Source of the DNA: Demequina soli
GTDB taxonomy: Bacteria > Actinomycetota > Actinomycetes > Actinomycetales > Demequinaceae
Length of the DNA: 64,000 nucleotides
Direction: 5' to 3'
Assembly: GCF_000971195.1 (NCBI RefSeq)
Contig: NZ_BBLZ01000002.1
Span: 575,736 to 639,735 of the forward strand
A model generated the notes under the pieces. The model had not been told where the DNA came from, did no database searches, and was given only the letters and a program-made list of their open reading frames with translations. Positions 1-8,540 of this stretch are shown one piece after another. Every line of letters starts with the position of its first letter. Positions within the stretch are counted from its first letter, which is position 1. Both the position numbers and the translations under genes were made by a program.

Positions 1-700
1 CGGCTACCTCGAGGCGCACATCGAGCAGGGCCCGCTGCTGCTGGACGCGGGACGCCCTCTCGGCGTCGTGTCGGGGATCATGGGCGCCAAGCGCTTCGAC
101 CTCGCGATGGAGGGCGAGGCGGGCCACGCGGGCGGCGTGCCGATGCGCCACCGCCGCGACGCGCTGCTGGGCGCCGCCACGGCCGCGCTCGCGGTCGAGC
201 AGGTCGCGCTGGCGGAGGGCGTGGTCGGCACGGTCGGCGAGATGCGGGTCGCGCCGGGGGCCGCCAACGTCATCCCCGGGCGCGCCGAGTTCTCCCTCGA
301 CGTGCGCGCCGCGACGGACGCGGAGCGCGACCGCGCGTGGGCGAGGATCCGTGCGCTCGCGGTCGAGGCCGCCGGCGCGCGTCGCCTGCAGTTCACCGAG
401 TCGTTGCGCCACGTCGCCCCCGCGACCTCGTCTGAGCGGCGCCTGAGCGAGGCGGTCGAGCACGGCATCAGCGTCGCGACCGGGGACCGCGAGCCGATGG
501 AGCTGCTGTCCAAGGCGGGTCACGACGCGATGGCGATCGCGGCGCTCGCGCCCTACGCGATGCTCTTCGTGCGGTGCGGCAACGGCGGCGTCAGCCATCA
601 GCCCGACGAGTCCGTCGAGGTGGGCGACGTCGCGCTCGCGATCGACGCGTTCGAGGCGGCGATCCTCGCTGTCGCTCAGCGGTGGCAGCCGCTAGCGTGA
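1..700 (+). CDS. allC: Allantoate amidohydrolase / N-carbamoyl amino acid hydrolase family (5' end outside window)
   Basis: The gene is already open at base 2, so only its last 232 codons are seen. The visible part starts with the family signature EAHIEQGP (zinc ligands of M20-type ureidohydrolases such as AllC, HyuC and beta-ureidopropionase). It continues with the HAGGVPM segment of the lid/dimerisation domain and ends with the metal-binding region SKAGHDA and the C-terminal GGVSHQPDE motif. The family hydrolyses ureido compounds with release of ammonia and CO2. The surrounding urate-degradation genes make allantoate the most likely substrate, converted to ureidoglycine or ureidoglycolate in the cytoplasm. 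A carbamoyl amino acid hydrolase is the alternative. The family is certain; the substrate is inferred from context. Confidence 0.8.
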   Translation, partial: GYLEAHIEQGPLLLDAGRPLGVVSGIMGAKRFDLAMEGEAGHAGGVPMRHRRDALLGAATAALAVEQVALAEGVVGTVGEMRVAPGAANVIPGRAEFSLDVRAATDAERDRAWARIRALAVEAAGARRLQFTESLRHVAPATSSERRLSEAVEHGISVATGDREPMELLSKAGHDAMAIAALAPYAMLFVRCGNGGVSHQPDESVEVGDVALAIDAFEAAILAVAQRWQPLA

Positions 701-704
701 CGTG

Positions 705-1340
705 GTGAGCGACTCGGCCGCCGACCGTCCCCGCGCCGGGCGCGGCGACTACCGCGCGTACCACGCGCGCCTGGTCGAGGCGGCGTTCGCCGTGTTCGAC
801 GAGCAGGGCATCGAGGCGCCCCTGAGCCAGGTCGCCGAGCGTGCCCAGGTGGGCGAGGCCACGTTCTACCGCCACTTCCCGAGCCGCGACGAGCTGCTCG
901 TCGAGCTCCACGACATCGCGTCCGACCACGTCGAACGCGCGATCGTCGCGGTGCTCCAGCGCGAGCAGCCTGACATGGACACACGGCTCGACGAGTTCTT
1001 CAGCGTCGCGGTCGGCACGCTCGCGCGGCACCGTTCGTATCCGCAGCTGGCCGCGCGCCACGGCGGGATGAGGCCCACGAACCCGGTCGCCGCCGCCACC
1101 GCGGAGTCGCTGCGTGCGCTCGTCGCGGACGGTCAGGCGGCCGGGCTGCTCGCGCCCGACGTGCTCCCGAGCGACCTGATCGCCGTCATCCTGGGCGCCG
1201 GCATGCTCGCGGCCGACGCCAACGAGTCCAACGACTTCGTGTGGAGGCGGCTGCTCGCGATCGGCCGTCGCGGGCTCGCCGCGCAGGGATCGCCCGACCG
1301 CGAGGGCGACCTGCGCCCCGTCGCGCCGCCGCCCGCCTGA
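705..1340 (+). CDS. TetR/AcrR family transcriptional regulator
   Basis: A 211-residue protein with an N-terminal TetR helix-turn-helix (LSQVAERAQVGEATFYRHF, about residues 33-51) followed by an all-helical ligand domain. The GTG at 705 is preferred to the in-frame GTG at 702. A TAGCGT -10-like box lies at 693-698, exactly six bases upstream of 705, the spacing expected for a leaderless actinobacterial transcript, and no Shine-Dalgarno sequence is visible. The gene follows the allC-type gene after four bases and could control that gene or the PhzF-like gene downstream. The ligand cannot be deduced. Family assignment is firm; targets are unknown. Confidence 0.85.
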   Translation: MSDSAADRPRAGRGDYRAYHARLVEAAFAVFDEQGIEAPLSQVAERAQVGEATFYRHFPSRDELLVELHDIASDHVERAIVAVLQREQPDMDTRLDEFFSVAVGTLARHRSYPQLAARHGGMRPTNPVAAATAESLRALVADGQAAGLLAPDVLPSDLIAVILGAGMLAADANESNDFVWRRLLAIGRRGLAAQGSPDREGDLRPVAPPPA

Positions 1341-1405
1341 CCGTTGCGCGTCCGGTGCCGCGCCCGCAGCGACTGGCACCCCGGGCCCCGGCTAGCGTCG
1401 AGGCC

Positions 1406-2251
1406 ATGACGACGCACCCCTTCCGCCAGGTCGACGTGTTCGGCTCGGGCCCCTACTCCGGCAACCCCGTCGCGGTGATCCTCGAGGCTGAGGGTCTCAC
1501 CGATGCACAGATGGCCGACATCTCGTCGTGGACCAACCTCTCCGAGTGCACCTTCGTGCTGCCGCCCACGACGCCGGATGCCGACTACCGCGTGCGCATC
1601 TTCACGCTGCGTGCCGAGCTGCCCTTCGCGGGCCACCCCACGCTCGGCACGGCGCGCGCGTGGCTCGACGCGGGCGGCGTTCCCCGCGACGCCGGTCGCG
1701 TCGTCCAGGAGTGCGGTGTCGGCCTCGTGGAGATCCGCCGCGACGGCGACGCGCTCGCGTTCGCCGCCCCGGCGCCGCTGCGCACGGGTGAGGTCGACGA
1801 GGCGTACCTCGCCGAGGTGTGCGCGGTCCTCGGGATCGGACGCGATCGCGTGGTCGCGGCGCGGTGGGTCGACAACGGGCCGGGCTGGGTGGGCATCGAG
1901 CTCGCGTCCGCCGAGGAGGTGCGCGCGCTCGCCCCCGACGCGACGCGCCACCCCGGCGAGTGGTTCATCGGCGTCGTCGGCCCGCAGGCGCAGGGGGCGG
2001 ACACGGCGGTCGAGGTCCGCGCGTTCTTCACCTCGGACGGCTCCGGCATGCGCGAGGACCCGGTGACCGGCTCGCTCAACGCGTCGCTCGCGCAATGGAT
2101 GGTCGGGTCGGGCCGCCTGTCGGCGCCCTACGTCGCGGCCCAGGGCACGATGCTCGGGCGTGCGGGGCGGGTGTCCATCGCCGAGGCGGACGGCGAGGTC
2201 TGGGTGGGCGGCGCGACGCACGTCGCGATCCGCGGCGAGATCGAGGCCTGA
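1406..2251 (+). CDS. PhzF family isomerase/epimerase-like protein
   Basis: A 281-residue member of the PhzF/diaminopimelate-epimerase fold family. The N-terminus (QVDVFGSGPYSGNPVAV) and LPFAGHPTLGTA (about residues 73-84) are the typical PhzF segments. The second half carries REDPVTGSLNASLAQW, the symmetry-related motif. Members include the phenazine enzyme PhzF and many uncharacterised cytoplasmic isomerases; no phenazine genes are present here, so a phenazine role is unlikely. The ATG at 1406 lies seven bases after a TAGCGT box (1393-1398), which suggests leaderless transcription. The reaction is unknown. Confidence 0.85.
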   Translation: MTTHPFRQVDVFGSGPYSGNPVAVILEAEGLTDAQMADISSWTNLSECTFVLPPTTPDADYRVRIFTLRAELPFAGHPTLGTARAWLDAGGVPRDAGRVVQECGVGLVEIRRDGDALAFAAPAPLRTGEVDEAYLAEVCAVLGIGRDRVVAARWVDNGPGWVGIELASAEEVRALAPDATRHPGEWFIGVVGPQAQGADTAVEVRAFFTSDGSGMREDPVTGSLNASLAQWMVGSGRLSAPYVAAQGTMLGRAGRVSIAEADGEVWVGGATHVAIRGEIEA

Positions 2252-2253
2252 GC

Positions 2254-2814
2254 TCAGGCCTCGTCGACGTCCGTCGCGGCGCCGAGGCCCGTGCAGTCGA
2301 CCTCCTCGGCGTGGTGCGCCTCGAGGTAGTGCGCCGCGCCGCGCCGGCCCCCGACCGTCGCGAGCAGCCTCTCCAGGTGCGCCGCCCCGATCAGCACGGG
2401 ATGGCCGGGCGTGCCGTCGTCGACCGCGCGCGCGAGCACCGACGTGTCGCCGGTCCACCGCGCGGCCACCCGGGCCACGGCCTCCGCCTCGAGGGCCGGC
2501 AGGTCCACGAGAGTCACCAGCACCGCGTCGGCGTGCAGCGACCGGGCGGCCAGGATCGCGGCCCGCAGGCTCGTGCCGATGCCATTGGCCCACGCGTCGG
2601 CGACGATCGGGTGGGCGCCCGGGGGCAGCAGGTGGCGCGCGTCCTCCGCGCCCGCCCCCAGCACCGCGATCACCGTCGCGCAGCCGGCCCCGCTGAGCAG
2701 GTCGCACGCGCGCGGGAGCCAGGCCCCCGCATCGTCCCGTGCCAGGGCCTTCGGTCCGCCGAACCTGCTGCCGGCGCCCGCGGCGAGCACCACGCCGACA
2801 AGCCTGTCTGCCAT
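2254..2814 (-). CDS. MocA/MobA-like nucleotidyltransferase (molybdenum cofactor cytidylyltransferase candidate)
   Basis: A 186-residue NTP-transferase fold protein. Its nucleotide-binding signature LAAGAGSRFGG sits at about residues 8-18 with the lysine of PKAL just after it, and TLVDLPAL resembles the metal-binding loop. This family attaches CMP or GMP to molybdopterin. Xanthine dehydrogenases often need the cytosine dinucleotide or sulfurated cofactor, and XDH and XdhC genes lie 8-12 kb away, so a MocA role is the best inference. The ATG at 2814 has AGGA nine bases upstream; an alternative ATG at 2823 is in frame. It is divergent from the OHCU decarboxylase gene, with only 23 bases between starts. 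One copy of the GGACGATGCG word lies inside it as Asp-Asp-Ala. Confidence 0.7.
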   Translation of the reverse strand: MADRLVGVVLAAGAGSRFGGPKALARDDAGAWLPRACDLLSGAGCATVIAVLGAGAEDARHLLPPGAHPIVADAWANGIGTSLRAAILAARSLHADAVLVTLVDLPALEAEAVARVAARWTGDTSVLARAVDDGTPGHPVLIGAAHLERLLATVGGRRGAAHYLEAHHAEEVDCTGLGAATDVDEA

Positions 2815-2837
2815 GCTGTTCATCCTAGGGAGGAACC

Positions 2838-3311
2838 ATGATCGAGCCCCGCCGAGACGACCTGCTCGCGTGCCTACGGGTGTCGCGCTGGGCCGAGTCC
2901 GTGGCCTCGCGGGCGTATCCGACACTCCTCGAGCTCGAGCGCGCGGCGGTCGCCGCCGCCACGCCCCTCACGCCCGCCGAGGTGGAGGAGGCGCTCGCGG
3001 CGCACCCCCGCATCGGCGAACGCCGGCAGGGGGACGATGCGGAGGCCCGGTTCTCGCGCGCGGAGCAGTCCGCCTCGGCGTCCGAGGACGAGGCGCTCGC
3101 GGCCCGGCTCGCCGAGCTGAACGCCGCGTACGAGGACCGCTTCGGGAGGGTGTTCCTCATCCGCGCGGCGGGGCGGTCGCGTGGCGAGATCGTGGCGGAG
3201 GCGCAGCGCAGGCTCGGCAACGACGCCGCGGTCGAGCTCGCCGAGGTGGCCGACCAGCTGAGAGGGATCGCGCTGCTGCGGCTGCGCGCCACGTACGGGG
3301 AGGGATCATGA
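2838..3311 (+). CDS. uraD: 2-oxo-4-hydroxy-4-carboxy-5-ureidoimidazoline (OHCU) decarboxylase
   Basis: A 157-residue protein that decarboxylates OHCU to S-allantoin, the last step of urate oxidation. The AHPRIGE motif (about residues 54-60) contains the catalytic histidine, and the C-terminal helices (FLIRAAGRS, RLGND) match the family. A strong GGGAGGA ribosome-binding site precedes the ATG. The stop codon overlaps the start of the 5-hydroxyisourate hydrolase gene (ATGA), so the two are translationally coupled and form the two post-uricase steps. Urate oxidase itself lies about 5 kb downstream on the other strand. Confidence 0.93.
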   Translation: MIEPRRDDLLACLRVSRWAESVASRAYPTLLELERAAVAAATPLTPAEVEEALAAHPRIGERRQGDDAEARFSRAEQSASASEDEALAARLAELNAAYEDRFGRVFLIRAAGRSRGEIVAEAQRRLGNDAAVELAEVADQLRGIALLRLRATYGEGS

Positions 3312-3628
3312 GCCACGTCACCACGCACGTGCTCGACTCGGTGCACGGCCGGCCCGCGGCCGGGATGGGCGTCCGGCTGCTGCACGGCGCGGAGGAGCTC
3401 GCGTCAGGGGTCACCGATGCCGACGGGCGCGTGTCCTCGCTCGGACCCGAGTCGCTCGCGGCCGGCACCTATCAGCTGGTGTTCGCCACGGGGGAGTGGT
3501 TCGCCGACCGCGGCGTCGCGACGTTCTACCCCGAGGTGCGCATCGCATTCGGCATCGCGGGCGACGAGCACTACCACGTGCCCCTGCTGCTGAGCCCGTT
3601 CGGGTACTCGACGTACCGCGGTAGTTGA
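3308..3628 (+). CDS. uraH: 5-hydroxyisourate hydrolase (transthyretin-like)
   Basis: A 106-residue transthyretin-related protein that hydrolyses 5-hydroxyisourate, the product of urate oxidase, to OHCU. The N-terminal THVLDSVHGRPAAGM, the central arginine/histidine region and the C-terminal tetrapeptide YRGS, which builds the active site of bacterial HIU hydrolases, are all intact. It is tightly coupled to uraD through a 4-bp overlap. The length is normal for the family and no signal peptide is visible, so it is cytoplasmic. Confidence 0.95.
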   Translation: MSHVTTHVLDSVHGRPAAGMGVRLLHGAEELASGVTDADGRVSSLGPESLAAGTYQLVFATGEWFADRGVATFYPEVRIAFGIAGDEHYHVPLLLSPFGYSTYRGS

Positions 3629-3669
3629 CGCGTCAGGAATCGTCGCGCTCTCGTGTACGTTCTTGCGGC

Positions 3670-4320
3670 ATGACTATCGAGATCGACATCTGGTCGGACA
3701 TCGCCTGCCCGTGGTGCTACCTCGGCAAGAAGCGCCTCGAGGAGGCCATCGCCGCCTCGGGTGAGGACGTGGCGATCCGCTACCGCAGCTTCCAGCTGGA
3801 CCCCTCGCAGGCCAAGGGCGCCAACCGGCCGCATTCGGAGGCGCTGGCCGAGAAGTTCAACACCACCGTCGAGCAGGTGCGCGAGATGAACGGCCGCCTC
3901 GAGGGCCTGGGCGCCGAGGCGGGCATCGACTACCGCTTCGACCGGTACATGACGGCGAACACGCGCGACGCGCACCGCCTGCTGCACCTGGCCCACTCGG
4001 CGGGCCTGGGACCCGTCCTCAAGGACCGGTTCATGAAGGCGCAGTTCACCGAGGGCGCGCTCATGGACGACGCGAACACGCTGGTGCGCCTCGCGGTCGA
4101 GGCCGGGCTGCCCGAGGCGGATGCCCGCCGCGTGGTCGAGTCCGACGAGTACGAGGACGCCGTCGCGGCGGACGTCGCGCAGGCCGCCGCCTACGGCGCG
4201 ACCGGCGTGCCGTTCTTCGTGTTCGACAACGCGTTCGCGATCTCGGGCGCGCAGCCCACGTCGACCTTCGCGCTCGCGCTGTCGAAGGCTCGCGAAGCCC
4301 GCGAGGCCGCGACCGCCTGA
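3670..4320 (+). CDS. DsbA family oxidoreductase (FrnE-like)
   Basis: A 216-residue thioredoxin-fold protein with the DsbA insertion. The active site CPWC (Cys13 and Cys16) follows the IDIWSDIA strand directly, and the cis-proline loop reads GATGVPFFVF near residue 180. There is no signal peptide, so this is a cytoplasmic FrnE/2-hydroxychromene-2-carboxylate isomerase-like oxidoreductase rather than the exported DsbA. The length is typical for FrnE. It stands alone between uraH and pgi and is followed by a terminator hairpin. Its substrate is unknown. The ATG at 3670 is chosen because the fold begins immediately after it; a longer frame back to 3625 has no domain content. Confidence 0.88.
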   Translation: MTIEIDIWSDIACPWCYLGKKRLEEAIAASGEDVAIRYRSFQLDPSQAKGANRPHSEALAEKFNTTVEQVREMNGRLEGLGAEAGIDYRFDRYMTANTRDAHRLLHLAHSAGLGPVLKDRFMKAQFTEGALMDDANTLVRLAVEAGLPEADARRVVESDEYEDAVAADVAQAAAYGATGVPFFVFDNAFAISGAQPTSTFALALSKAREAREAATA

Positions 4321-4352
4321 CCCCCTGCGGCCGGCCTCGTGCCGTGATCGCT

Positions 4353-4394
4353 CACGATCCCCGCGCCCGCGCCCGCGTCGGGCCGGGGATCGTG
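4353..4394 (+). terminator. Rho-independent-type hairpin after the DsbA-like gene
   Basis: An 11-bp perfect stem (4353-4363 with 4384-4394, CACGATCCCCG arm) with a 20-base GC-rich loop lies 33 bases after the stop codon. The trailing T tract is weak, as is usual in high-GC actinobacteria. Confidence 0.6.
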
Positions 4395-4529
4395 TCGTGT
4401 GCGGTCGGCGCGGCGGCCACGCGGCGGGGAGTCATGGTGGGGCCGCACCAGACGCTGCCATGGGGCTCGAGCCGGGCCGTGAACCGCACGATCCGATGCC
4501 GCTGCCGCAGGTGGGCCCGCCCGCACACG

Positions 4530-4569
4530 ACGAAGGGGCCGGGATCCACACGGATCCCGGCCCCTTCGT
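4530..4569 (-). terminator. Terminator hairpin after pgi
   Basis: An 18-bp perfect stem (4530-4547 with 4552-4569) with a four-base loop ends 11 bases downstream of the pgi stop codon on the minus strand. The arms contain GGGGCCGGGATCC. A short TTCGT tail follows on the minus strand. It may also stop transcription from the plus-strand side. Confidence 0.85.
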
Positions 4570-4580
4570 TCAGCGAGGTG

Positions 4581-6257
4581 CTACTTCCGGTTGGCCCGGT
4601 AGTACGCGATGAGCGCCTGGGTCGACGCGTCCTGCTCGGCGAGCGCCGCATCGTCCCCCTCGATCGCCGGTGCGATCTCGAGCGCGAGCTTCTTGCCCAG
4701 CTCCACGCCCCACTGGTCGAACGAGTTGATGCCCCACACGACGCCCTGCGCGAAGGTGATGTGCTCGTAGAGCGCGACCAGCTGGCCCACGACCGACGGC
4801 GTGAGCGCGGGCGCGAAGATGGACGTGGTGGGCTTGTTGCCGCTGAAGGTGCGGGCGGGGATGAGGGCGCCGGTGGTGCCCTCGGCCTCGACCTCGGCGG
4901 AGGTCTTGCCGAACGCGAGCGCCTTGGTCTGCGCGAGGAAGTTCGCGAGGAACAGCGCGTGGACGTCCTGGCCGCCGTCCTCGAGGGCGTAGGCGGGGTT
5001 GACCACCGCGATGAAGTCCGCGGGGATGAGGCGCGTGCCCTGGTGGATCAGCTGGTAGAACGCGTGCTGGCCGTTGGTGCCGGGCTCGCCCCAGAAGATC
5101 TCGCCGGTGTCCGTGGTGACGGGCGTGCCGTCCCAGCGGACCGACTTGCCGTTGGACTCCATCGTGAGCTGCTGCAGGTACGCCGGGAAGCGGTGCAGCT
5201 GCTGCGCGTAGGGGAGCACGGCGTGCGACTGCGAGCCCAGGAAGTTGACGTACCAGATGTTGAGCAGGCCCATGAGGAACGGGACGTTGCGCTCGAGCGG
5301 GGTCTCCGCGACGTGGCGGTCCACGGCGTGGAAGCCGGCGAGCAGCTCGTCGAAGACGTCGGGGCCGAGCGCGATCTCGAGCGACAGGCCGATGGCCGAG
5401 TCGACCGAGTAGCGGCCGCCGACCCAGTCCCAGAAGCCGAACGCGTTGGCCGGGTCGATGCCGAAGGCCGCGACCTTGTCGAGCGCGGTCGAGACGGCGA
5501 CGAAGTGGTGGGCGACGGCGTTGGCCTTCTCGTCCTCGGTCGCGACGGGGACGCCGGCCGCCGCGAGGGAGGTCCACAGCCAGTCGCGGGCGAGGCGCGC
5601 GTTGGTGAGCGTCTCGAGCGTGGTGAAGGTCTTCGACGCGACGATGAACAGCGTGGTCTCGGGGTCGAGACCCTTGACCTTCTGGCCCATGTCGGTCGGG
5701 TCGATGTTCGACACGAAGCGCGCCTGGATGCCCGCGGTCGCGTACGGCTCGAGGGCCTCGTAGACCATGACCGGGCCGAGGTCCGAGCCGCCGATGCCGA
5801 TGTTGACGACGTGGGTCACCTTCTTGCCGGTGACGCCCTTCCAGTCGCCCGAGCGGACGCGCTCGGCGAACGCGGCCTCGCGGTCGAGGACAGCGTGCAC
5901 GTCGTCGTCCACGTCCTGGCCGTCCACCACGAGGTGGTCCTCGGTGACGGGGCGGCGCAGCGCGGTGTGGAGGACGGCGCGGTCCTCGGTGGTGTTGATG
6001 TGCTCGCCGGCGAGCATCGCGGCGTAGCGCTCGGCCACGCCGGTCTCGGCGCCCAGCTTGACGAGGCTCGCGAGGATCTCGTCGGTGACGAGGTTCTTCG
6101 ACAGGTCGACGTGGAGGTCGGCCAGCGGGAGGGACATGCGCGCGACGCGCTCGGCGTCGGCGGCGAACCACCCACGGAGATCCGGGGTGAACGAGTCCTT
6201 GTGGGCGGCCAGCTCGGTCCAGGCGGAGGTGGCGGTGGGATCGATGGGTGCAGTCAC
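4581..6257 (-). CDS. pgi: Glucose-6-phosphate isomerase
   Basis: A 558-residue cytoplasmic enzyme that interconverts glucose-6-phosphate and fructose-6-phosphate in glycolysis and gluconeogenesis. Length and motifs are those of the long bacterial/eukaryotic-type Pgi: [11 protein letters not shown] in the phosphate-binding loop, [23 protein letters not shown] containing the catalytic glutamate, and a C-terminal helix with [11 protein letters not shown]. The GTG at 6257 is used: a TAGCCT box (6265-6270 on the minus strand) is exactly seven bases upstream, pointing to a leaderless mRNA. Nothing links it to the purine genes around it. A 62-bp palindrome sits upstream of its promoter. Confidence 0.97.
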   Translation of the reverse strand: MTAPIDPTATSAWTELAAHKDSFTPDLRGWFAADAERVARMSLPLADLHVDLSKNLVTDEILASLVKLGAETGVAERYAAMLAGEHINTTEDRAVLHTALRRPVTEDHLVVDGQDVDDDVHAVLDREAAFAERVRSGDWKGVTGKKVTHVVNIGIGGSDLGPVMVYEALEPYATAGIQARFVSNIDPTDMGQKVKGLDPETTLFIVASKTFTTLETLTNARLARDWLWTSLAAAGVPVATEDEKANAVAHHFVAVSTALDKVAAFGIDPANAFGFWDWVGGRYSVDSAIGLSLEIALGPDVFDELLAGFHAVDRHVAETPLERNVPFLMGLLNIWYVNFLGSQSHAVLPYAQQLHRFPAYLQQLTMESNGKSVRWDGTPVTTDTGEIFWGEPGTNGQHAFYQLIHQGTRLIPADFIAVVNPAYALEDGGQDVHALFLANFLAQTKALAFGKTSAEVEAEGTTGALIPARTFSGNKPTTSIFAPALTPSVVGQLVALYEHITFAQGVVWGINSFDQWGVELGKKLALEIAPAIEGDDAALAEQDASTQALIAYYRANRK

Positions 6258-6316
6258 GACTGCCAGGCTAGTCGTGTCGGGGACGATGCGCCCGGGACCT
6301 GGGTGCGGAGCGCGGG

Positions 6317-6378
6317 ACGAGCATGCGGTTGTCTGAACTCTTCAACATGTTGAAGAGTTCAGACAACCGCATGCTCGT
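6317..6378. repeat. 62-bp perfect loopless palindrome
   Basis: Bases 6317-6347 are the exact reverse complement of 6348-6378, with no spacer; the centre reads CAACATGTTG. GC content is about 48%, far below the surroundings. It starts 18 bases downstream of the stop codon of the 6397-6675 gene on the minus strand and lies about 47 bases upstream of the proposed pgi -10 box. It could act as a terminator for the upstream gene, although no T tract follows, or as a double operator. Its function cannot be decided from sequence. Confidence 0.95.
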
Positions 6379-6396
6379 ACCCTCCAGTCGCGCGGC

Positions 6397-6675
6397 TCAG
6401 ACCCTGCCGAGCTCGTCGTCGAGCCGCGCCGCCCAGTCCGCGCCCGCGAGTCCGGCGCGGTCGAGCAGGTCGCGCCAGTCCTCGACGGCGTGCTCGAGGG
6501 CGTCCTCGAACAGGCTGAGGTCGCGGCGGGCGGACAGCAGCACGGCGGCCTGGATGCGCTCGAGGTCCGCGCCCGGGCTCACCGCGAGCCGCTCCAGCGC
6601 GCTCACCACGCGCGGCGCCGCGCGCCCGAAGTCCTCCGCGGCGCGCTCCGCGATCCGATCACCTACGACAGCCAT
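6397..6675 (-). CDS. Small uncharacterised helical protein
   Basis: A 92-residue soluble, probably all-helical acidic protein that I do not recognise. It has no signal peptide, membrane segment or cysteine pair. The frame stays open to 6786, but the upstream part is covered by the terminator hairpin of the preceding gene, so the ATG at 6675 with GGAAG about ten bases upstream is the likely start. It lies between a small membrane protein gene and pgi on the same strand and is separated from pgi by the 62-bp palindrome. Function is unknown; coding status rests on the clean high-GC third-position pattern and the intergenic signals at both ends. Confidence 0.6.
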   Translation of the reverse strand: MAVVGDRIAERAAEDFGRAAPRVVSALERLAVSPGADLERIQAAVLLSARRDLSLFEDALEHAVEDWRDLLDRAGLAGADWAARLDDELGRV

Positions 6676-6729
6676 GGCGCGAATTCTTCCACGCGGGGCA
6701 GCGCGACTCGAAGCCCGGTCGTGCTGCGC

Positions 6730-6772
6730 GGTGCTCAGTGCCCGGATGGCCCGACTCCGGGCAGTGAGCACC
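6730..6772 (-). terminator. Terminator hairpin after the 6787-7068 gene
   Basis: Bases 6730-6746 pair with 6756-6772 with a single mismatch (arm GGTGCTCA ... CCGGA) around a nine-base loop. The hairpin lies just downstream of the stop codon of the minus-strand gene ending at 6787. Its position inside the upstream extension of the next open frame supports the later start chosen for that gene. Confidence 0.7.
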
Positions 6773-6786
6773 TCGCAGGGCGTCAC

Positions 6787-7068
<282 letters not shown>

Positions 7069-7116
7069 GCCCCCACAGTGGCGTCTACGAGGGGGGACGT
7101 CAAGGGCTGAGGCCGG

Positions 7117-8520
7117 CTACAGCTCCGGCGCCACCGCGCGTCGGCCCTGCACGTAGACTCCCGCGATCGCGGGCTGACGCAGCCCCACCATGAGGGTGAA
7201 CAGCTCCTCGAGGGTGGCCTGCTGCTCGTCCTCCGCGCGGATGCCCATCGACAGCATGCCCTCGAGCGGCTCCCACCGCGCCGTCTCGATGAGCAGGAAG
7301 TCGGCGTCCTTGCCCACGTCGAGGTTGCCGAACGCGTGCTCCATGTCGAGCGCGCGCGCGCCCGCAAGCGTCGCGGCGAACAGCAGCTCGGCCGGGCTGA
7401 GCGCCCTGCCGGCGTCCCCGAGCTCCGAGATGTGCACCTTGTAGGCGTCGCCGGCCACGCGCGAGATCAGCCACTCGTCGCCCGCACCGATGTCCGAGCC
7501 CAGCGCCACGTTGACGCCCGTCTCGACGGTCGCCCGCCACGGCATCGTCCCCGAGCCCAGGAACAGCTGCGAGGTCGGGCAGTGCGCGATCGAGGTGCCC
7601 GTCTCCGCGAGGCGCGCGAGCTCGCGCGGCTGGCAGTGCACGGCGTGCGCGAGCGAGGAGCGGCGTCCGAGGAGCGAGCGCCCGCCCGAGCGCGAGCCCG
7701 GCAGGAAGCGGCCGTCGTACGTGTCGAGATAGGCCTCCACGCCGTACGAGCCGAGCACCGCGGCGATCTCGCCGTCGCCCTTGCGGTTGTTCTCGTTGAG
7801 ATGCGAGTGGAAGTAGACGCCGTGGAGCTGCGCCTCCTCGTACAGCTCGCCCAGCGCGGCGAGCGTGCGCTGCGTCACCGACAGCGAGAAGCGCGGCACG
7901 ATCCCGACCTGGACCCGCGCCGTGCGCGGGTCGCCGGTGTCGACGGCGTGCCAGCGGTCGATCTCGTCCGCGACCAGGGCGATCGCATCGTCCTCGGACG
8001 TGAGCAGCGCGGCGGCCGCGGGCGGCCCGACGGTCTGGACGCCGCGCCCGGAGACGATGCGCAGGCCCGCCTTGAGCGTCTCCCGGTAGAGGGCGTCCTG
8101 CGCGACCGGGAACGCGGATCCGAAGACCATCGCCGCGGTGGTGCCCGCTGCGATGCGGCGGCGTGTGAAGTAGCGGGCCGCGCGGTCCGCGAAGCCGGCG
8201 TCCTGGAACTGCGCCTCGGTGGGGAAGATGCAGTGGTCGAGCCACTCGAGCAGCTGGCCGCCGCCGTGCGCGGCGGTCGCGTACGACTGCGGGTAGTGGA
8301 CGTGCGCGTCGACGAACCCGGGCAGGAGGTAGTCGGCGCGCGTGACCGGCGCGTCGCAGAACATCGTGGGGAGCTCCGCGAACGGCCCGGTCCACAGGAT
8401 CTCCCCGTCCTCGGACACCACGAGCGCGCCGTCAGGCAGCGACACGAGGTGCGCGTCGAGGTCGGCCTGCGAGGGGCTGCCGGTGATGTGGAAGATGTGC
8501 GCGCGGTAGACGTGGGTCAT
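7117..8520 (-). CDS. guaD: Guanine deaminase
   Basis: A 467-residue amidohydrolase that deaminates guanine to xanthine with release of ammonia, feeding xanthine dehydrogenase. The metal-binding PGFVDAHVHYPQ (about residue 75), the SHLNEN segment, and HCPTSQLFLGSG, the guanine deaminase fingerprint, are all present; SDIGAG carries the late metal-binding aspartate. The ATG at 8520 with an upstream GGAG is the likely start; the longer open frame upstream only overlaps urate oxidase. The gene follows urate oxidase after 20 bases on the same strand and is probably co-transcribed. No membrane segments; cytoplasmic. Confidence 0.92.
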   Translation of the reverse strand: MTHVYRAHIFHITGSPSQADLDAHLVSLPDGALVVSEDGEILWTGPFAELPTMFCDAPVTRADYLLPGFVDAHVHYPQSYATAAHGGGQLLEWLDHCIFPTEAQFQDAGFADRAARYFTRRRIAAGTTAAMVFGSAFPVAQDALYRETLKAGLRIVSGRGVQTVGPPAAAALLTSEDDAIALVADEIDRWHAVDTGDPRTARVQVGIVPRFSLSVTQRTLAALGELYEEAQLHGVYFHSHLNENNRKGDGEIAAVLGSYGVEAYLDTYDGRFLPGSRSGGRSLLGRRSSLAHAVHCQPRELARLAETGTSIAHCPTSQLFLGSGTMPWRATVETGVNVALGSDIGAGDEWLISRVAGDAYKVHISELGDAGRALSPAELLFAATLAGARALDMEHAFGNLDVGKDADFLLIETARWEPLEGMLSMGIRAEDEQQATLEELFTLMVGLRQPAIAGVYVQGRRAVAPEL

Positions 8521-8540
8521 GGGGGACGCTCCTCGAGGGC

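Noticed and set aside
4344-6353. A very long plus-strand open frame opposite pgi (and similar ones opposite XDH, the P-ATPase and guaD)
   Set aside because: Biased, repetitive Arg/Val/Asp/Glu composition is what a high-GC gene gives in an antisense frame; each lies over a well-recognised enzyme on the other strand.
6317-6378. The 62-bp palindrome as a hairpin-telomere (protelomerase) site
   Set aside because: No protelomerase or plasmid/phage genes are nearby and the locus is chromosomal housekeeping; kept only as an unexplained palindrome.
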